DNA from: Metaphire vulgaris
Lineage: Eukaryota > Annelida > Clitellata > Crassiclitellata > Megascolecidae
Length of the DNA stretch: 64,000 nt
Direction of reading: 5' to 3'
Assembly (NCBI GenBank): GCA_018105865.1
Contig: JACLAT010000046.1
Coordinates: 522,501-586,500 of the forward strand
Made by a program: the position numbers and the translations under genes
Shown here: in pieces, positions 11,684-22,346 of the stretch
Layout of the letters: every line of letters begins with the position of its first letter
Numbering within the stretch: position 1 is the first letter of the stretch
Notes under the pieces: model-generated
The model's database searches: none
Seen by the model: only the letters and a program-made list of their open reading frames with translations
What the model was told of the DNA's origin: nothing

Positions 11684-11901
11684 AGTGTTATAGTAAGAAT
11701 GTAAAGGTGGTGTCACGATGGTGTTATAGTAAGAATGTAAAGGTGGTGTCACGATGGTGTTATAGTAAGAATGTAAAGGTGGTGTCACGATGGTGTTATA
11801 GTAAGAATGTAAAGGTGGTGTCACGATGGTGTTATAGTAAGAATGTAAAGGTGGTGTCACGATGGTGTTATAGTAAGAATGTAAAGGTGGTGTCACGATG
11901 G
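11684..11901. repeat. 36-bp minisatellite, six units
   Basis: Six near-identical 36-bp units (TGTTATAGTAAGAATG, TAAAGGTGGTGTCACGATGG). Because 36 is divisible by three, both strands stay open and spell 12-residue repeats (CYSKNVKVVSRW on plus). No gene context supports translation. Upstream at 11530-11580 lies the end of a MITE-like block (GGCGTTGCCAGGGG). Confidence 0.92.
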
Positions 11902-11979
11902 CGACGACCTTACATGTATTTTGCTCATTTCGCTCAAAATTTTGGACCTTCACGAGAAGGTTTGAGGATCACTGATATG

Positions 11980-12518
11980 GTCTGAGCTTAGCTCTGGACA
12001 AACGGATGCTCACATATTATCTAGATCAAATAATGATAAAACCGTTGTCAAGTAACGTTTAACAAGTAAGAATAAATCATGTTTATTTCAAAGTGAAATG
12101 CCGACAATTTTCATCTGATTCTACAGTTTTACTGCTTTAACCTTCAACAGGATCAATAGAAATAGTCACGTGTTTCACAACTGGTGTCCATCCAGATATT
12201 TGGGACCGTCCTTAACGTCCGTCGCTCTCGAGGTGGTCTAAGTGAGTCTATCAGTTTGTGAGGAGGTGGGGGTAAGGACCAACGTGGCGTCACGCCTTCA
12301 GTGTAAATAAAACCCTTAAATGTACCTGATAGGAGGATTAGTGAAAGACGTTTTCTATTGCTCAGTAACACTTTTTTGCCAGAGAAACGTAACATTTTAT
12401 ATCTCACTTATACATGTAGTAAAACTTGCACGAATTTGCTGAACAGCTGTATAAATAAATGTCTTTAATGCTTGTATACAGTGTAATGTTTGGCATTCGT
12501 TCGAGGCAAACATCACTG
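11980..12518. other. no feature recognised
   Basis: No coding signal. Several short minus-strand frames have no family features. Confidence 0.4.
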
Positions 12519-14290
12519 CAATAAGTAAGTAAGTAAGTAAGTAAAATCTCGTAAACTTATACAGCGCCCTGAAAAACAGCACAGCAGTAGCTGCTTATTC
12601 TTATGCGCTTATTCTTTCTTGAGATAGCTATAGGCAAGGTGGTTTGTCGGCCGGGCAAGGGTCAGTGTATCTATGAGGCGGCGGGTCAGGTTTTTATTGC
12701 TATGGAGGAAATGACTTTTCGACTAGGAATGTTTTAAGTTTAGACCTAAAGGCTTGAGGAGACAGTGAAGGAATTAAAGGAAATGAGGATTCGGAGCTTA
12801 TTGTTTGACCATGTCGTAGGCTGCGGAGGGAGGCTGGAATTGAGTTCCAAAATTCTGGTGCGGCGTATGAGAAAGCGCGGTTGCAGATTTTGAGTGATGA
12901 CTGATTTAACGGGCGTGAAAGTGTGAGATGAGATGATGATCGTGTAGGTCGGGGAGGCTGAGGTGTTAAGAGTTTACGAAGGTAAACCGGTTTTGACGAA
13001 TGCAGTGAACTATTTTAAGCCAGTGTAGTGACTTCAGTATGGGTGAAATATGGCAGAACTTTGGTGATTTGGTTACTGCTCTGGCTAGTGCATTTTGAAT
13101 TGATTGTAATTTGTTGATGGAGGTTTTTGGGAGGTTATAGTAAAGGGAGTTGCAGTAATCCAGTTTGGAATGGACTATTGAAGTGGCGATTGTGGATGCA
13201 GTTTTGGTGTCAAGGAAAGGACGGAGGCGACGTAGATCGCGAATATGGGCATAGCAGGATTTCGATAGTTGGGAGATCTGTGATTCCAAATTTAGGGATG
13301 AATCAAATTTGAAACCAAGGTTTTTACAGTTGGAGCAGGGGTTATTGTGGTATCTGGAGTCAGGACTAGCTTGGGACTGTCAATTGTTTAACCTGTTGGG
13401 GTAGACCTATTAAGAAGAATTCTGTCTTGGATGGATTAAGAGCAAGGAGGCTAGCGAGTTACTTGAAAGTTGATCGGTGAGTCTAAAAAGGACGATTTTC
13501 TCGGTGAGTTTTGATAGAAGAGAAAGATTTGAGATCGGGCGGTAGTTATTAAGATCTTCTCTGTAAAGGCCAGGCTTTTTTAAAAGAGGAATGACGAAAG
13601 AGTTTTTAAACGAGGATGGGGAAAATACCTGTGGTGAGAGATAGGTTAATAATTCTTGTTATAGTTGGCGTAAGCACAGTGGGGCACTGTTTGAGTAGAG
13701 AAGTGGGTATTGGGTAAAGATCGCATTGTTTATTTGGAAAGGAGAGTAGGAGTTTGGGTACCTCTTCTTCAGTGCAGGATTGAAGTTGGAGAAATTGCAC
13801 GGAGGTTATGATGGAGATGGGTGATAAGGAGAGGCAGTTTTATTAGTCAAATTCGAGGCAAGGTTGTTACGAATCTTGGAGATTTTTCCAGAGAAGAAAT
13901 TAGCAAACGATTCAGCAAGCTGTGACACGGAAATGGTTTGAGGGAGAGGATTTGTTTCTTTGCGGTGGAATAAGTCATTTATAGTTTTCCAGAGTTTTCG
14001 AGGATTAGAGCTGTTTGTTGAGATGATATTAGAGTAGTATTTTCTCTTTGCAGATATGAGGAGATTATGGTAGCAGTTTGTGGCGGAACGGAGGTTTTGT
14101 AGGTCAAATGGAGAATGTGTTCTATGGTAGGTTCTTTCGAGGCGTCTGCGAAATGATTTGAAGGCATGAATGAAAGAGTTGTACCAAGGTTTTCTACTGT
14201 GAGATGAGAACGGTCGTATAATGATGGGAGCGTGTTTGTTGAGTAGGTTAGATAGCACGGAATTGTATTTGGGTTCGTTTAGAGGTTAAT
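12519..14290 (-). pseudogene. L2/CR1-like LINE, palm deleted
   Basis: Read on minus: a linker region from about 14258 (LLNKHAPIIIRPFS, SRKPWYNSFIHAFKSFRR, KLWKTINDLFHRKETNPLPQ), then LLSFPNKQCDLYPIPTSLLK, NYRPISNLSLLSKLTEKIV, a gap where the catalytic palm with YADD should be, then KLDYCNSLYYNLPKTSINKL, RAFSYAAPEFWNSIPASLRS and FRSKLKTFLVEKSFPP with a stop at 12700-12702. The 3' UTR carries AAGAATAAGCAGCTACTGC and ends in (TTAC)n at about 12521-12545. Order and motifs are those of L2/CR1-clade polymerases. The internal deletion means it cannot be active. It is truncated at its 5' end, with no endonuclease. Confidence 0.88.
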
Positions 14291-14660
14291 TTCCATATTC
14301 TCTTGAGATGGGCGTTGGGAAACACTGACCTAGACAATTGTATTTTAGATATGAAACATTTACTAAAACAGAGTAATTATCACGTCTTGGATAAGTTGAA
14401 TTTAGTTACTTTTAGAGAGTCATTGAGGAAGCGTTTCAGACTACGAAACATGAGTTCATATCCGATATTCCGCTAATCAGATCAGCTAGTTGACGGTATA
14501 TGTAAAATTCTCAAATTGACTAGCTGTTAGCGCATGTAGTGCAAATTTGGCCTTTTTATTTTTTCAGCGATTAATAATTAATTATTTTAAAAGACTCACT
14601 TCAATAGTTAAATTATGACAGCTGATATGCACTGTAGTATTGCGCTTGCTTGGAATTGGA
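14291..14660 (+). repeat. dispersed repeat, inverted mate at 34290-34628
   Basis: About 340 bp match the reverse complement of 34290-34628, sharing AATAATTAATTATT, GACTCACTTCAATAGTTAA and CAGTGTTTCCCAACG on the opposite strand. The last motif looks like a hAT terminus, but no second end is found. It abuts the LINE start at 14290. Confidence 0.7.
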
Positions 14661-14693
14661 ATTTGGAATACTAAAAGTTAGTTATCGGTAAAT

Positions 14694-14697
<4 letters not shown>

Positions 14698-14742
<45 letters not shown>
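14698..14742. repeat. (AT)n microsatellite
   Basis: About 45 bp of AT units. Confidence 0.95.
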
Positions 14743-14745
<3 letters not shown>

Positions 14746-14810
14746 GTTATGTAGAAATCGGGCCGTGACAACCACAAAGCCTTTATGTGGCCCGCTATAT
14801 GAATTGAGTT

Positions 14811-14992
14811 CAGGGACGCACTGTAGCTAGGCATGGGCAGGATTTTAGGTTTGGGGAGCTAAAGCCCAAGATTCACTCTCCTTTCTTCCTCTTGAACCCG
14901 CAACGCCATTTTGGCTTGAATTCATTGCGGGAGGGGCTAGCATCAGGCTTAGAAGCTCAAGCTACCCAAGCCTATTCCTAGTTACGTCCCTG
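14811..14992. mobile_element. hAT-like MITE, CAGGGACG ends
   Basis: A 182-bp element runs from CAGGGACGCACTG to the complement of CAGGGACGTAACTAGG. Flanks attgagtt (14803-14810) and aatgagtt (14993-15000) match in 7 of 8 positions. Its ends resemble those of the 7710-8030 element. Confidence 0.85.
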
Positions 14993-15760
14993 AATGAGTT
15001 TGACACCCCGGTCTAGACTCTAGACTCTAGACGAAGCGAACGAAAACCACTGAACCAGTATCAGTCCTCTATGCAAATGAATGATCGAGCGCACCTGTGC
15101 GCTGCACTGAATAAGTTGCCTCTGTGGTAATAAAAAGTAGCAATGTTGTATTCTATTCTATTCTATCCCGGACAATTTATGCAGCGCAGTAGCATGGCTA
15201 ACAGTCAAAAACAAGAGCGCTTTACATGCCCTAGGGAAGGAATTTGATGGTAGGTCAGTGAAGATAACCACGATCGGCAATATTTAAAACAACTAGGAAT
15301 TTTCAGAAATGGATATCACTTCGTATGGTTGTGGTTACGGTTACTTTAGCCACTCCAGGGCCAGTCCTTTGGCTGATGATGCGTAATGGTAGAAGTCATT
15401 TAAGCATACAAGCTCTGTCTTCAAATTTTCAGTACATATTAATCTTCGTACCGCAATCTAGGGGGGGGGGTAAATGACCCCCACGCATGTTTTTGTAATG
15501 TTTTTCTTACTTGCGCGTAAAATTACGAGGGCTCCTTTTGTGACTTTGTTCCTCTGTGTTTGGGCTCTCTAATGCACTATAGTGCTTATTGACAAATTCA
15601 ATTTTGGTTCAAGTAACCAGGTTAATATTCGGACTTATAATACTTGAATCGGTGTAAAGCATTATAATCTATAGCCATCTACTGTAAAGCTATGCCATAT
15701 CAGTAATATAATTGTTCAAACTATACAGCTGTTTATCTTCTTCTACAACTTGGCAAGGAA

Positions 15761-16078
15761 ATGCGCAAACCTTGGATACAACAACGATCCCAAATTCGTC
15801 AAATAGCTACCTGTAATCAACCTAAGGTGAAACAGGCATTGCAGTTCTGTGGAGTAGGCCTAAGTCAATCCCCATCACAGAGCAGGGCTGCTGTGGCAGA
15901 ACATGGACGAAAAAGAGGACGATGTTGTAATGTGGTCGAGAAAAAAGAATACAAAGTCTACACGGTCTGTGCCAACATTTTGTGTGTGGCAATCACAGCG
16001 AAAAGAAAATCTCATGTACTAACTGTGCCTGACAATGTGAGACTGAAGAGTAGGCCTAATAGAAACATCTGGTCATAA
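15761..16078 (+). pseudogene. possible piggyBac-type C-terminal fragment
   Basis: A 105-codon frame with a Cys-rich segment (GRKRGRCCNVVEKKEYKVYT, then VCANILC). The spacing loosely resembles the Cys-rich zinc-binding tail of piggyBac transposases, but half of the ligands are missing and the first 45 residues are unlike any family I recognise. It stops directly before a LINE C-terminus, so it may only be retroelement debris. Confidence 0.3.
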
Positions 16079-16081
16079 CAG

Positions 16082-16211
16082 GAAAAATAAAAGGTAAAAA
16101 AGCAAGAGGAAGCCAACGAATAAAGTATACAGACAGCCTAAAAGAAGCAATAAGAGCCAAATACAACATTGAAATGATAAGGAAAACCAGAAACAGAGAA
16201 AAGTGGAAATC

Positions 16212-16213
<2 letters not shown>
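16082..16213 (+). pseudogene. LINE C-terminus before (AAT)n
   Basis: GKIKGKKARGRQRIKYTDSL, EAIRAKYNIEMIRKTRNREK, WKS, then the AAT run. This is the basic, tryptophan-ending tail typical of endonuclease-type LINE polymerases in invertebrates. Everything upstream is lost. Confidence 0.7.

Positions 16214-16268
<55 letters not shown>
16214..16268. repeat. (AAT)n shared by two opposed LINE tails
   Basis: 55 bp of AAT units lie between a plus-strand LINE end (left) and a minus-strand J1 tail (right). Confidence 0.95.
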
Positions 16269-16269
<1 letters not shown>

Positions 16270-16320
16270 TGATTTTAAGTGGTTTAGGAGGCTAAGTAAG
16301 CCTTTGTGAAACCACTGATG
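16269..16320 (-). pseudogene. LINE J1 3' tail (copy e)
   Basis: The minus strand reads GTGGTTTCACAAAGGCTTAC and CCTAAACCACTTAAAATC, the J1 terminal block, with the AAT run as its tail. Only the end of the 3' UTR is present. Confidence 0.75.
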
Positions 16321-16350
16321 GTCGCCGACTTAGAAATACATGGCACATGA

Positions 16351-16430
16351 AGAAGAAGAAGAAGAAGAAGAAGAAGAAGAAGAAGAAGAAGAAGAAGAAG
16401 AAGAAGAAGAAGAAGAAGAAGAAGAAGAAG
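16351..16430. repeat. (AAG)n microsatellite
   Basis: About 80 bp of AAG/GAA units. Confidence 0.95.
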
Positions 16431-16499
16431 AGAATAGAAACATTCAGACAGCCATAACAATTTTTTCCAATATGGCTCTATTGTTTCTTGTTGTCAGTG

Positions 16500-16617
16500 A
16501 ATAATATACTCCTTTTCTTTGACACGCTGTTAGGTTAATATATACACAAAATACACAGGGGGTAATTTACCTCCAGGTTGTGAGATAAAGGGAAATAAAG
16601 AGGTTGCATTACGAGGG
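16500..16617. mobile_element. partial TTAA element, CCCTCGTA family
   Basis: Ends TTACGAGGG followed by TTAA (16618-16621) and contains GGGGGTAATTTACC. It resembles the right part of the 582-bp element at 52371-52952. The left end was not found. Confidence 0.5.
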
Positions 16618-17282
16618 TTAACACAGTATTAAACAGCGTTGCAAGTTTCACATCGCAGTGTCATAATTGTATGTCACGCAACATACAAAACGCCTCAAGG
16701 CTAAAACCTACTCAGTTAGTCTAGCCTCCTTGAGGTTACATTCTCTGGCACTTTTCCATGCAGAAAGCGTTCCGTGCATTCCTTACAATGCTTCCGAAGG
16801 AACGTCCCATCTGTCACACTAATCAGCGGCAAACAATGGTTCGCTCCTTTGGGCGAATTGCATTGGATATTGGAATGCCAATAATTGGCTCAGAGTGTCC
16901 ACTAAGAATACCTCGTGTGACACAGACCGCGGCTCCATTTGGTTGGGCGTGTCACCAAAACAATTAAGTGGGTGGTCACCTCCTGCTCCTGCAGCTGCAC
17001 CTGCTCCACTGGAGACGTAGACAATACACGACCGCAACTCGTGGTTAACGCTATTAGTTTCAGAATTCTTCAACGACCGCAAACCGTGGTTAACGCTAGG
17101 AAGGCTAGATAAAATCACGCTAAGAAAGTCAAAGTCAGTTCGCCAATAATTGGAATTATTCCTCGCGCGATAAACCCATCCTGTGATTGCTTTGGTTACT
17201 CCGCACATTCTTATGGTTAGAGTGTTTATCGAGTAGGCCTAACTGTCTAATCATCTAATGCCATGTTAAAAGCTAGCAGGCC

Positions 17283-17761
17283 CAGTAGCAGTTTCACCAT
17301 TTTAATGACAGGGGATCAGTGTTTATTCTAGGCCTTCTTAGGGGGGGGATTTTCCCCCCTCAAGTTTGAAAATTCCCCCCCCCCTTAATTTTTTTAGATG
17401 TTGGCTGGGGGAATGGAAATTTCCGCCCCCAAATGTGTGGAAACTCAAACCTTGTCCCCCCAAACATTTAAAATTACCCCCCAATGTCAAAGGGGCTAGA
17501 ATAAACACTGCTGGGGATGCATCCCACACCGGGGTTCCGGATGACCTCTTTGCTTGTCAACCTATTTTCCGGTGAGTTTTTTTTTTAATTAATGAAAATT
17601 ACTACTAATGACCTTCCTTTTTGCTTGTCGACCTTTTTGGCAAGTCTTATTAACATTTTGTAAGCAAAACACTAACAGTGACATTTTTTCACTTTCCATC
17701 CCCCCGCCAACTTCCTATAATCTTTTTGCGACCCCACCAATAATTCTTGGAACCACCGCTG
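17283..17761. mobile_element. MITE F3 carrying a nested MITE
   Basis: Ends CAGTAGCAGTTTCACCAT and the complement of TTCTTGGAACCACCGCTG, flanked by agcaggcc and cgcaggtc (6 of 8). The body CCGGGGTTCCGGATGACCTC is shared with 28815-29137. Copy B of the host repeat (near 23600) has the unfilled site, so the insertion is recent relative to the host repeat. Confidence 0.85.
17317..17510. mobile_element. nested MITE, CAGTGTTTATTCTAG family (F4)
   Basis: A 194-bp element has perfect 15-bp inverted ends CAGTGTTTATTCTAG. Flanks caggggat and ctggggat match in 7 of 8. The body is rich in CCCCC and GGGGG. A second complete copy is at 43300-43485. Confidence 0.9.
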
Positions 17762-18097
17762 CGCAGGTCTTCCTGAAACGTCAGCAAATAATACTGTGGT
17801 AGTCATTAATCTATCTTTATAACCTGGACAACATCGCAAAAGAATAGCGGTTAAACCGACATTGATTGACCATAGGCCCATGTTGGGTGCAGTAGAATTG
17901 TAGTTGGGCCCTTCATATGTCCAGAAAGCGTCAGAATAACTGTATATGTATAAAACTGAAACGTTCTGACATGAGGTGTATGTGCCATAGGTTGATGCTC
18001 CCTTGCATTATGAAATGACGCTATAGAAGTTTTAGATTATAAAGCGTAGAATTAAAGGCTAGATTGATTTATTGTATTGAAGTTGAACAGCTGCAGC

Positions 18098-18450
18098 CAG
18101 TGGCGGTTTCACCATGTTGATGACTGGGGACATATTTTTCATATTTTGTATTTATTTTCCGTAGGCTTAAAGAGCCTTTACAACAAACAACACGCGGATG
18201 ATGCGGGCGAACTTTTTTGCTTGCCGACCTATGTTCCGGTAAGGTGATAAAAAAATCTTCTAAAATTACTGCGAATGACCTTTTTTGCTTGTCAGCCTTT
18301 TTGGGCATGATTTAGCCAACATTTCGTGGGCCAAACACTAAGAGTTACCCTTTTGCCTCTCATTTCCTTTTTCATTAACTCTGCATCCCCTCCCACGAAC
18401 TTTCTATATTTTTTTCATCCCCCCACCAAGAATTCCTGAAATCGCCACTG
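18098..18450. mobile_element. MITE F3
   Basis: CAGTGGCGGTTTCACCATG to the complement of TTCCTGAAATCGCCACTG, flanked by gctgcagc and gttgccgc (6 of 8). Contains TTTGCTTGTCAGCCTTTTTG, a core phrase of the F3 family. Copy B shows the empty site near 23843. Confidence 0.85.
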
Positions 18451-18870
18451 GTTGCCGCCAAGTGAGACGTATGATCGCCATGCGTATACGTGCCCTATAG
18501 TAAAATGCCTATACTTTTGAAACTCAAACTCAACTGACCCACTTACACAGCGTAGCCTAGCGAAGTATAGACGAATCCCGAGCCGCGAGCTACGATGAAA
18601 CTAACCAGATCCACTGTGACCTTATGCAGGAGAGCTAACCCGCCCTAGTGCAGGCTCCAGGTTTCCATGCGTCTGTGCCGGCTGAACCAGCGTTTGGTTG
18701 GTAGCAGTGGTAGAACGGTCGAATAGATGGCCCAGTTGTCAGAGTTTAAAAAAACGGCGGTGAGAAGGAAGGAAGGAAGGAGGAGGAGAAGGAAAAGGAG
18801 GAGGAGGCATAGCTCCATTTAACGATAAACGACAGGAAGAAAAGACATATTTTTCAGCTTGTATTGAAAT

Positions 18871-19650
18871 TAGGGCTGTTGATTAATCGCCGTTAACGCA
18901 TGCGATTAACGGAAAAATTTTAACGCGATTAAATTTTTTAACGCCGAATAATTATTTTAACGCAAGGTATCGGTGATTAATTTTTTTAGCGCTGATTATT
19001 TATTTTAGCGCAAGCTACCGCCGAATAATTTCTTAAACGTAAAGAAATTGGTGAAATGGCGCTACATGACCACTTACGAAAGCATAGTCATGCTTAAGAT
19101 ATTATTAGTTCCATGGCCTAGTTTACAGTAAATTTTCGCTTCCGGTCAATTTGGCTATCTACAGAAAGTCCTTACTCCATGTAGGTCTGCTACTGAATGT
19201 TTAGGTGGAGATAAGTACATTTCTTGTTCAATAATTCTTCCAACTCTCTGTCATCTTCAGTTTGAGATGCTAGAGTCTGATGATGATCCGACATTTATTA
19301 TACGATTCAAGGAGTCTCTAAAGGCTGATATGGAAAAACGAAAACAGTCTGGAGCTTAGCCAATACCTAGTCCCGTTGTTCTTTTCTCAAACACTTCAAA
19401 TTCTTAAAACGTGGGTCAAGACAGGTTGCCAAGGTCAACCACGACAGATTGAAATTCTAGTTTGCCAAATTCAAACATTACATGACTAACAGGTACAAAG
19501 AGTAAAGAAAACATTAAAAAATTGCATTTTTATTTAAGACAAAATATTTGCAATTTATAAATTATGCGACTAAACAGCGATTAATTACGATTAATTATTT
19601 TAATTGTGCGATTAATTTCGATTAAAATTTTTAATCGCACAACAGCTCTA
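18871..19650. mobile_element. hAT element with transposase remnant
   Basis: A 780-bp element has ends TAGGGCTGTTGATTAATCG and the complement of CGCACAACAGCTCTA and perfect 8-bp duplications attgaaat (18863-18870, 19651-19658). Plus-strand codons at about 19165-19345 read a hAT (BED-finger type) fragment: CRSATECLGGDKYISCSIIL, PTLCHLQFEMLES, DDDPTFIIRFKESLKADMEK. It is an internally deleted derivative of an autonomous hAT. Its subterminal regions are packed with GATTAAT and TTAACGC motifs, possible transposase-binding repeats. Confidence 0.92.
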
Positions 19651-19819
19651 ATTGAAATATAAAATTGCCATCTCACGACCAGTTCAAGAACGTCAGACGG
19701 AACCGAAGACGGAACCGAAGATGACTACTACCCCTTCTCACTTTCTGTCCATCTGTACTTTCTCCCAAATTTCATTTATATATCTAAATTATTTCAATAT
19801 TAATAAAAACGTCGTGACA

Positions 19820-20780
19820 ACAGTATCACTGAATGGACATCAGTGATATATTACTGAACTGAAATAGAAATTAAAAGTAAAATTATTTGCATTCAGTTCA
19901 GTAAAACTGAAATAGGAAGTAAAATATAGTTTTGTACTGAAATAGAAAGTAGAAGTAAAATAAGGGCGTCAAAAATGAATTAAAAGTAAAAGTAGTAATT
20001 ACTTGGTGAAGTAAAATTGTTAAAATTTTCTCCCATTCTATTTTAAATTTATGTTCATGCCTGACTGTTGTTTAGGCAGAGCGTACTGTTTGTACTTCTA
20101 CCGTCTTTCGGTTTATTCTTACAAGCATTATCATTCATCTCGACTCTCGAGTGTCTAAATAGAAAAGTATGAGTTTATCTAGACAGTTTGCTGGTAGAAC
20201 AAGGGAGAGTGATACTGTATTTGGCAGTTTTTTTTAATAAAACAGGCTCAAAGTCTTGAGATAAGTGTCTTCATGAAGCTCAACAGCAGCATTGCGTATT
20301 TAATCATTTCCATTTGATTGCAGACTTGCAGTCATTGCACCCATATTTTGAATTTGTTCATGTCTGAGTGTCTGACAGTGACAGCTTAGGTATTACACTT
20401 AATGTATCTGTGCATGCAATGGCAAGTGGCAGTCGTTCGTATTCGTTATATGTTGCACTGTATATTAATGCTGTGCATTCAGCATACTAGCCCAGTGACT
20501 GACTGTTACTGCTGTTAAATGAAATAAATTAAGTGGAAGCCGGGAAGGTATGTTATATATAAAACTGTAATTAAAAGTGAAAGTAAAAGTGAAAGTAATT
20601 TTCTTTTGGAAAAGCAAAAGTAAAATTAACAATTATTTACAAAGTAAAATTAGAACTGAAATAGAAATTAACTGACATTAAAAACTGTAGTTGAAAGTTA
20701 AATAAGGAAGCCAAAAACTAAATTAAAAGTAAAGTAGTAATTATTTTTCGAAGTAAAATATCACTGATGGACATGCAATT
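19820..20780. repeat. AGTAAAA-rich element
   Basis: Two blocks (about 19855-20030 and 20555-20765) repeat GAAAGTA, AATTAAAAGTAAAAGTAG and ACTGAAATAGAAA. The flanking phrases TATCACTGAATGGACAT and ATATCACTGATGGACAT bound the stretch. It looks like a decayed element with long A-rich arms. Between the arms nothing is recognised. Confidence 0.5.
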
Positions 20781-20809
20781 ACGTATAGCAAAGGAAGCTT
20801 GCTGGCAAG

Positions 20810-20944
20810 CAGGGATGTTAGTGCTTGGACTTGTGCTTGGCCTTGTGCTGTTCTTAAGTACCAAAAATCAAGTGCTTGTGCTTGGCCTTGGCCTTGTGCC
20901 TCAGGTGCTTGGCCTTGTGCCTTAAGTGCTAGTTAACAGCCCTC
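20810..20944. mobile_element. 135-bp hAT-like MITE
   Basis: CAGGGATGTTAGTGCTTGG to GTTAACAGCCCTC with perfect 8-bp duplications ctggcaag (20802-20809, 20945-20952). The inside is almost entirely short repeats of TGCTTGGCCTTGTGC. Its ends resemble those of the 18871 hAT element (AGGGCTGTT), which suggests a shared transposase. Confidence 0.9.
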
Positions 20945-21025
20945 CTGGCAAGATAGCCATACCGCACTTCTATGGCGTCACATCACTATAATAATGCCTA
21001 TAGAATCAGACGTCACACAGAATTC

Positions 21026-22346
21026 GGTACTTGTTAGTTATCTGCTACCATTTGCCAACCGGCAAACGCCCACCGCTGCCGGTAGAACAAAGGGGCGTCG
21101 CGTCGCGCCCGTGCACATCTTTTGTAGGAATTGGTGGCCCTGAAAAGGGCCGTTTAGGAAGTTGTGGCCCTGAAACCTCTCACACTGCGGGTGGCCAATA
21201 CTCACTTATTGCTTTCAGAGCACACATTATAAGATCTTCACCGGCAAGCTGCCTGCGCCACATGAATTCCGCCAAATATGATTTGGCGTGGTGCCTCGCA
21301 GTGCCGCGATGCCTCTTATTGCGCCATTTTGCCGAACCCCAAAGACGTTCCGCTGTCTGAGTGTGCGCACCGTTGTTGGGTCGACGAAATTGTAACGGTG
21401 ATTAACCTTAAGATGTTGAAAACCTTCTTCTCTCTCGATTTCGGTGGTTTTATACGCACTCGAGGAATCTGAAAAAATTTTGGTGCCTGGTTCGATATGT
21501 CGAATGATGTTGTCCATCAAAGTGGCAAACGTTCGGTCGGGCACCTCAACAATGAAACATTCGTCTGTTTCACGGCAGACCCCACCAAATATCCACTGCT
21601 GCGGCAAGACTCGACCGGTGTTATTTTTACGACGGGTAAATAAGCTTTCGTCGTTTTCGACATGCTTACCCACACCGCCGAGGCGCCGATCTTGCCGGTA
21701 TTCTTTCTTCCCACATCCCATGCGCATATTTCGCGCATGTAATTGTTCCAATCAACAGCGGTCGGTTTAGACATTCCCAGTTGCTTTTCGCACCATTTTA
21801 TTGATGTCAACTCCTCACACCAGGAATAAATAAATCCAACAGCCGTTAAGCATGGCAGTTTGGCATTTTCCATCCAGGTGCCGACCCGCAGTCCCACGCT
21901 TCTTCGACATTCCTTCTTCTTGCACGCCCATTGCGCCCTCTTAACCACGTACAATTTCATGTTATGCCCTAACGGGCATACGCGAACTTTATGAAGGACT
22001 CTTTTTTTCTGCAAAAGAGCAATCGCCTGCTTCTCTTCGTGCGGCAGCTCCCAAATCTTCAGGAATCAGCATTTTTGCAATAATGCGACGTGAATTTAGA
22101 TTTCCTCTCGCTTATATAGATATTCAAATAGAGACACCTCGGGCGACAGGAATCCCCTTGGGTATACCGGTAGCTGTTTGACGGTTGACCGGCTAGGCAG
22201 GGCACCACAACAATGGTTGACCGGTTCAAACCTTGGTCGTGGGCTAGGCAGGGCGCCCAGGCCCAGGCCACTTCTTGGTCCAGGCCGGGCCGACGCGACG
22301 CCCCGGTTGGCAAATGGCAAATGGTAGCAGGTAACTAACAAGTACC
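21026..22346 (-). mobile_element. Merlin DNA transposon, structurally complete
   Basis: A 1,321-bp element begins GGTACTTGTTAGTTATCTGC and ends with the complement of GGTACTTGTTAGTTACCTGC. The inverted repeats extend about 90 bp inward with gaps, through CTACCATTTGCCAACCGG and GGGGCGTCGCGTCG. The 8-bp duplications cagaattc are perfect (21018-21025, 22347-22354). An 8-bp duplication and a transposase related to bacterial IS1016/IS1595 define the Merlin superfamily. Both termini and the whole coding span are retained. Confidence 0.93.
21180..22060 (-). pseudogene. Merlin transposase (ISXO2-like DDE), frameshifted
   Basis: The transposase would cut and paste the surrounding element. In order on minus: WELPHEEKQAIALLQKKRVL, a Cys/His zinc-binding head (CPLGHNMKLY, CKKKECRRS), an HTH-like part (KQLGMSKPTAVDWNNYMREI), then the catalytic core. 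The first Asp is in VENDESLF, the second in FSDSSSAY after EPGTKI, and a Glu follows VNHRYNFVDPTT in a TAERLWG-type motif visible only in another frame. Two frameshifts, near 21685 and near 21380, and the lack of a start codon at the N-terminus show it is dead. Length (about 290 codons) fits the family. Confidence 0.9.

Larger units (their letters stand above)
15003..18560 (+). repeat. unclassified dispersed repeat, copy A (with insertions)
   Basis: Blocks at 15003-15130, 15225-15375, 16625-16725, 17100-17275, 17765-17990 and 18450-18480 recur, in order, in copy B (23190-23880, same strand) and copy C (32941-33604, opposite strand). Copy A is longer because a retroelement block (about 15430-16600) and two F3 MITEs lie inside. 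It starts at GTCTAGACTCTAGACTCTAG. It encodes nothing recognisable. A Helitron, a long MITE or a solo non-coding element are all possible. Confidence 0.65.

Noticed and set aside
11684..11901. CRISPR-like array of 36-bp units
   Set aside because: Units are contiguous with no spacers, and the window is eukaryotic. It is a minisatellite.
17338..17575. Frames over the C- and G-rich MITE body
   Set aside because: They lie wholly within the F4 MITE and reflect its C-run composition.
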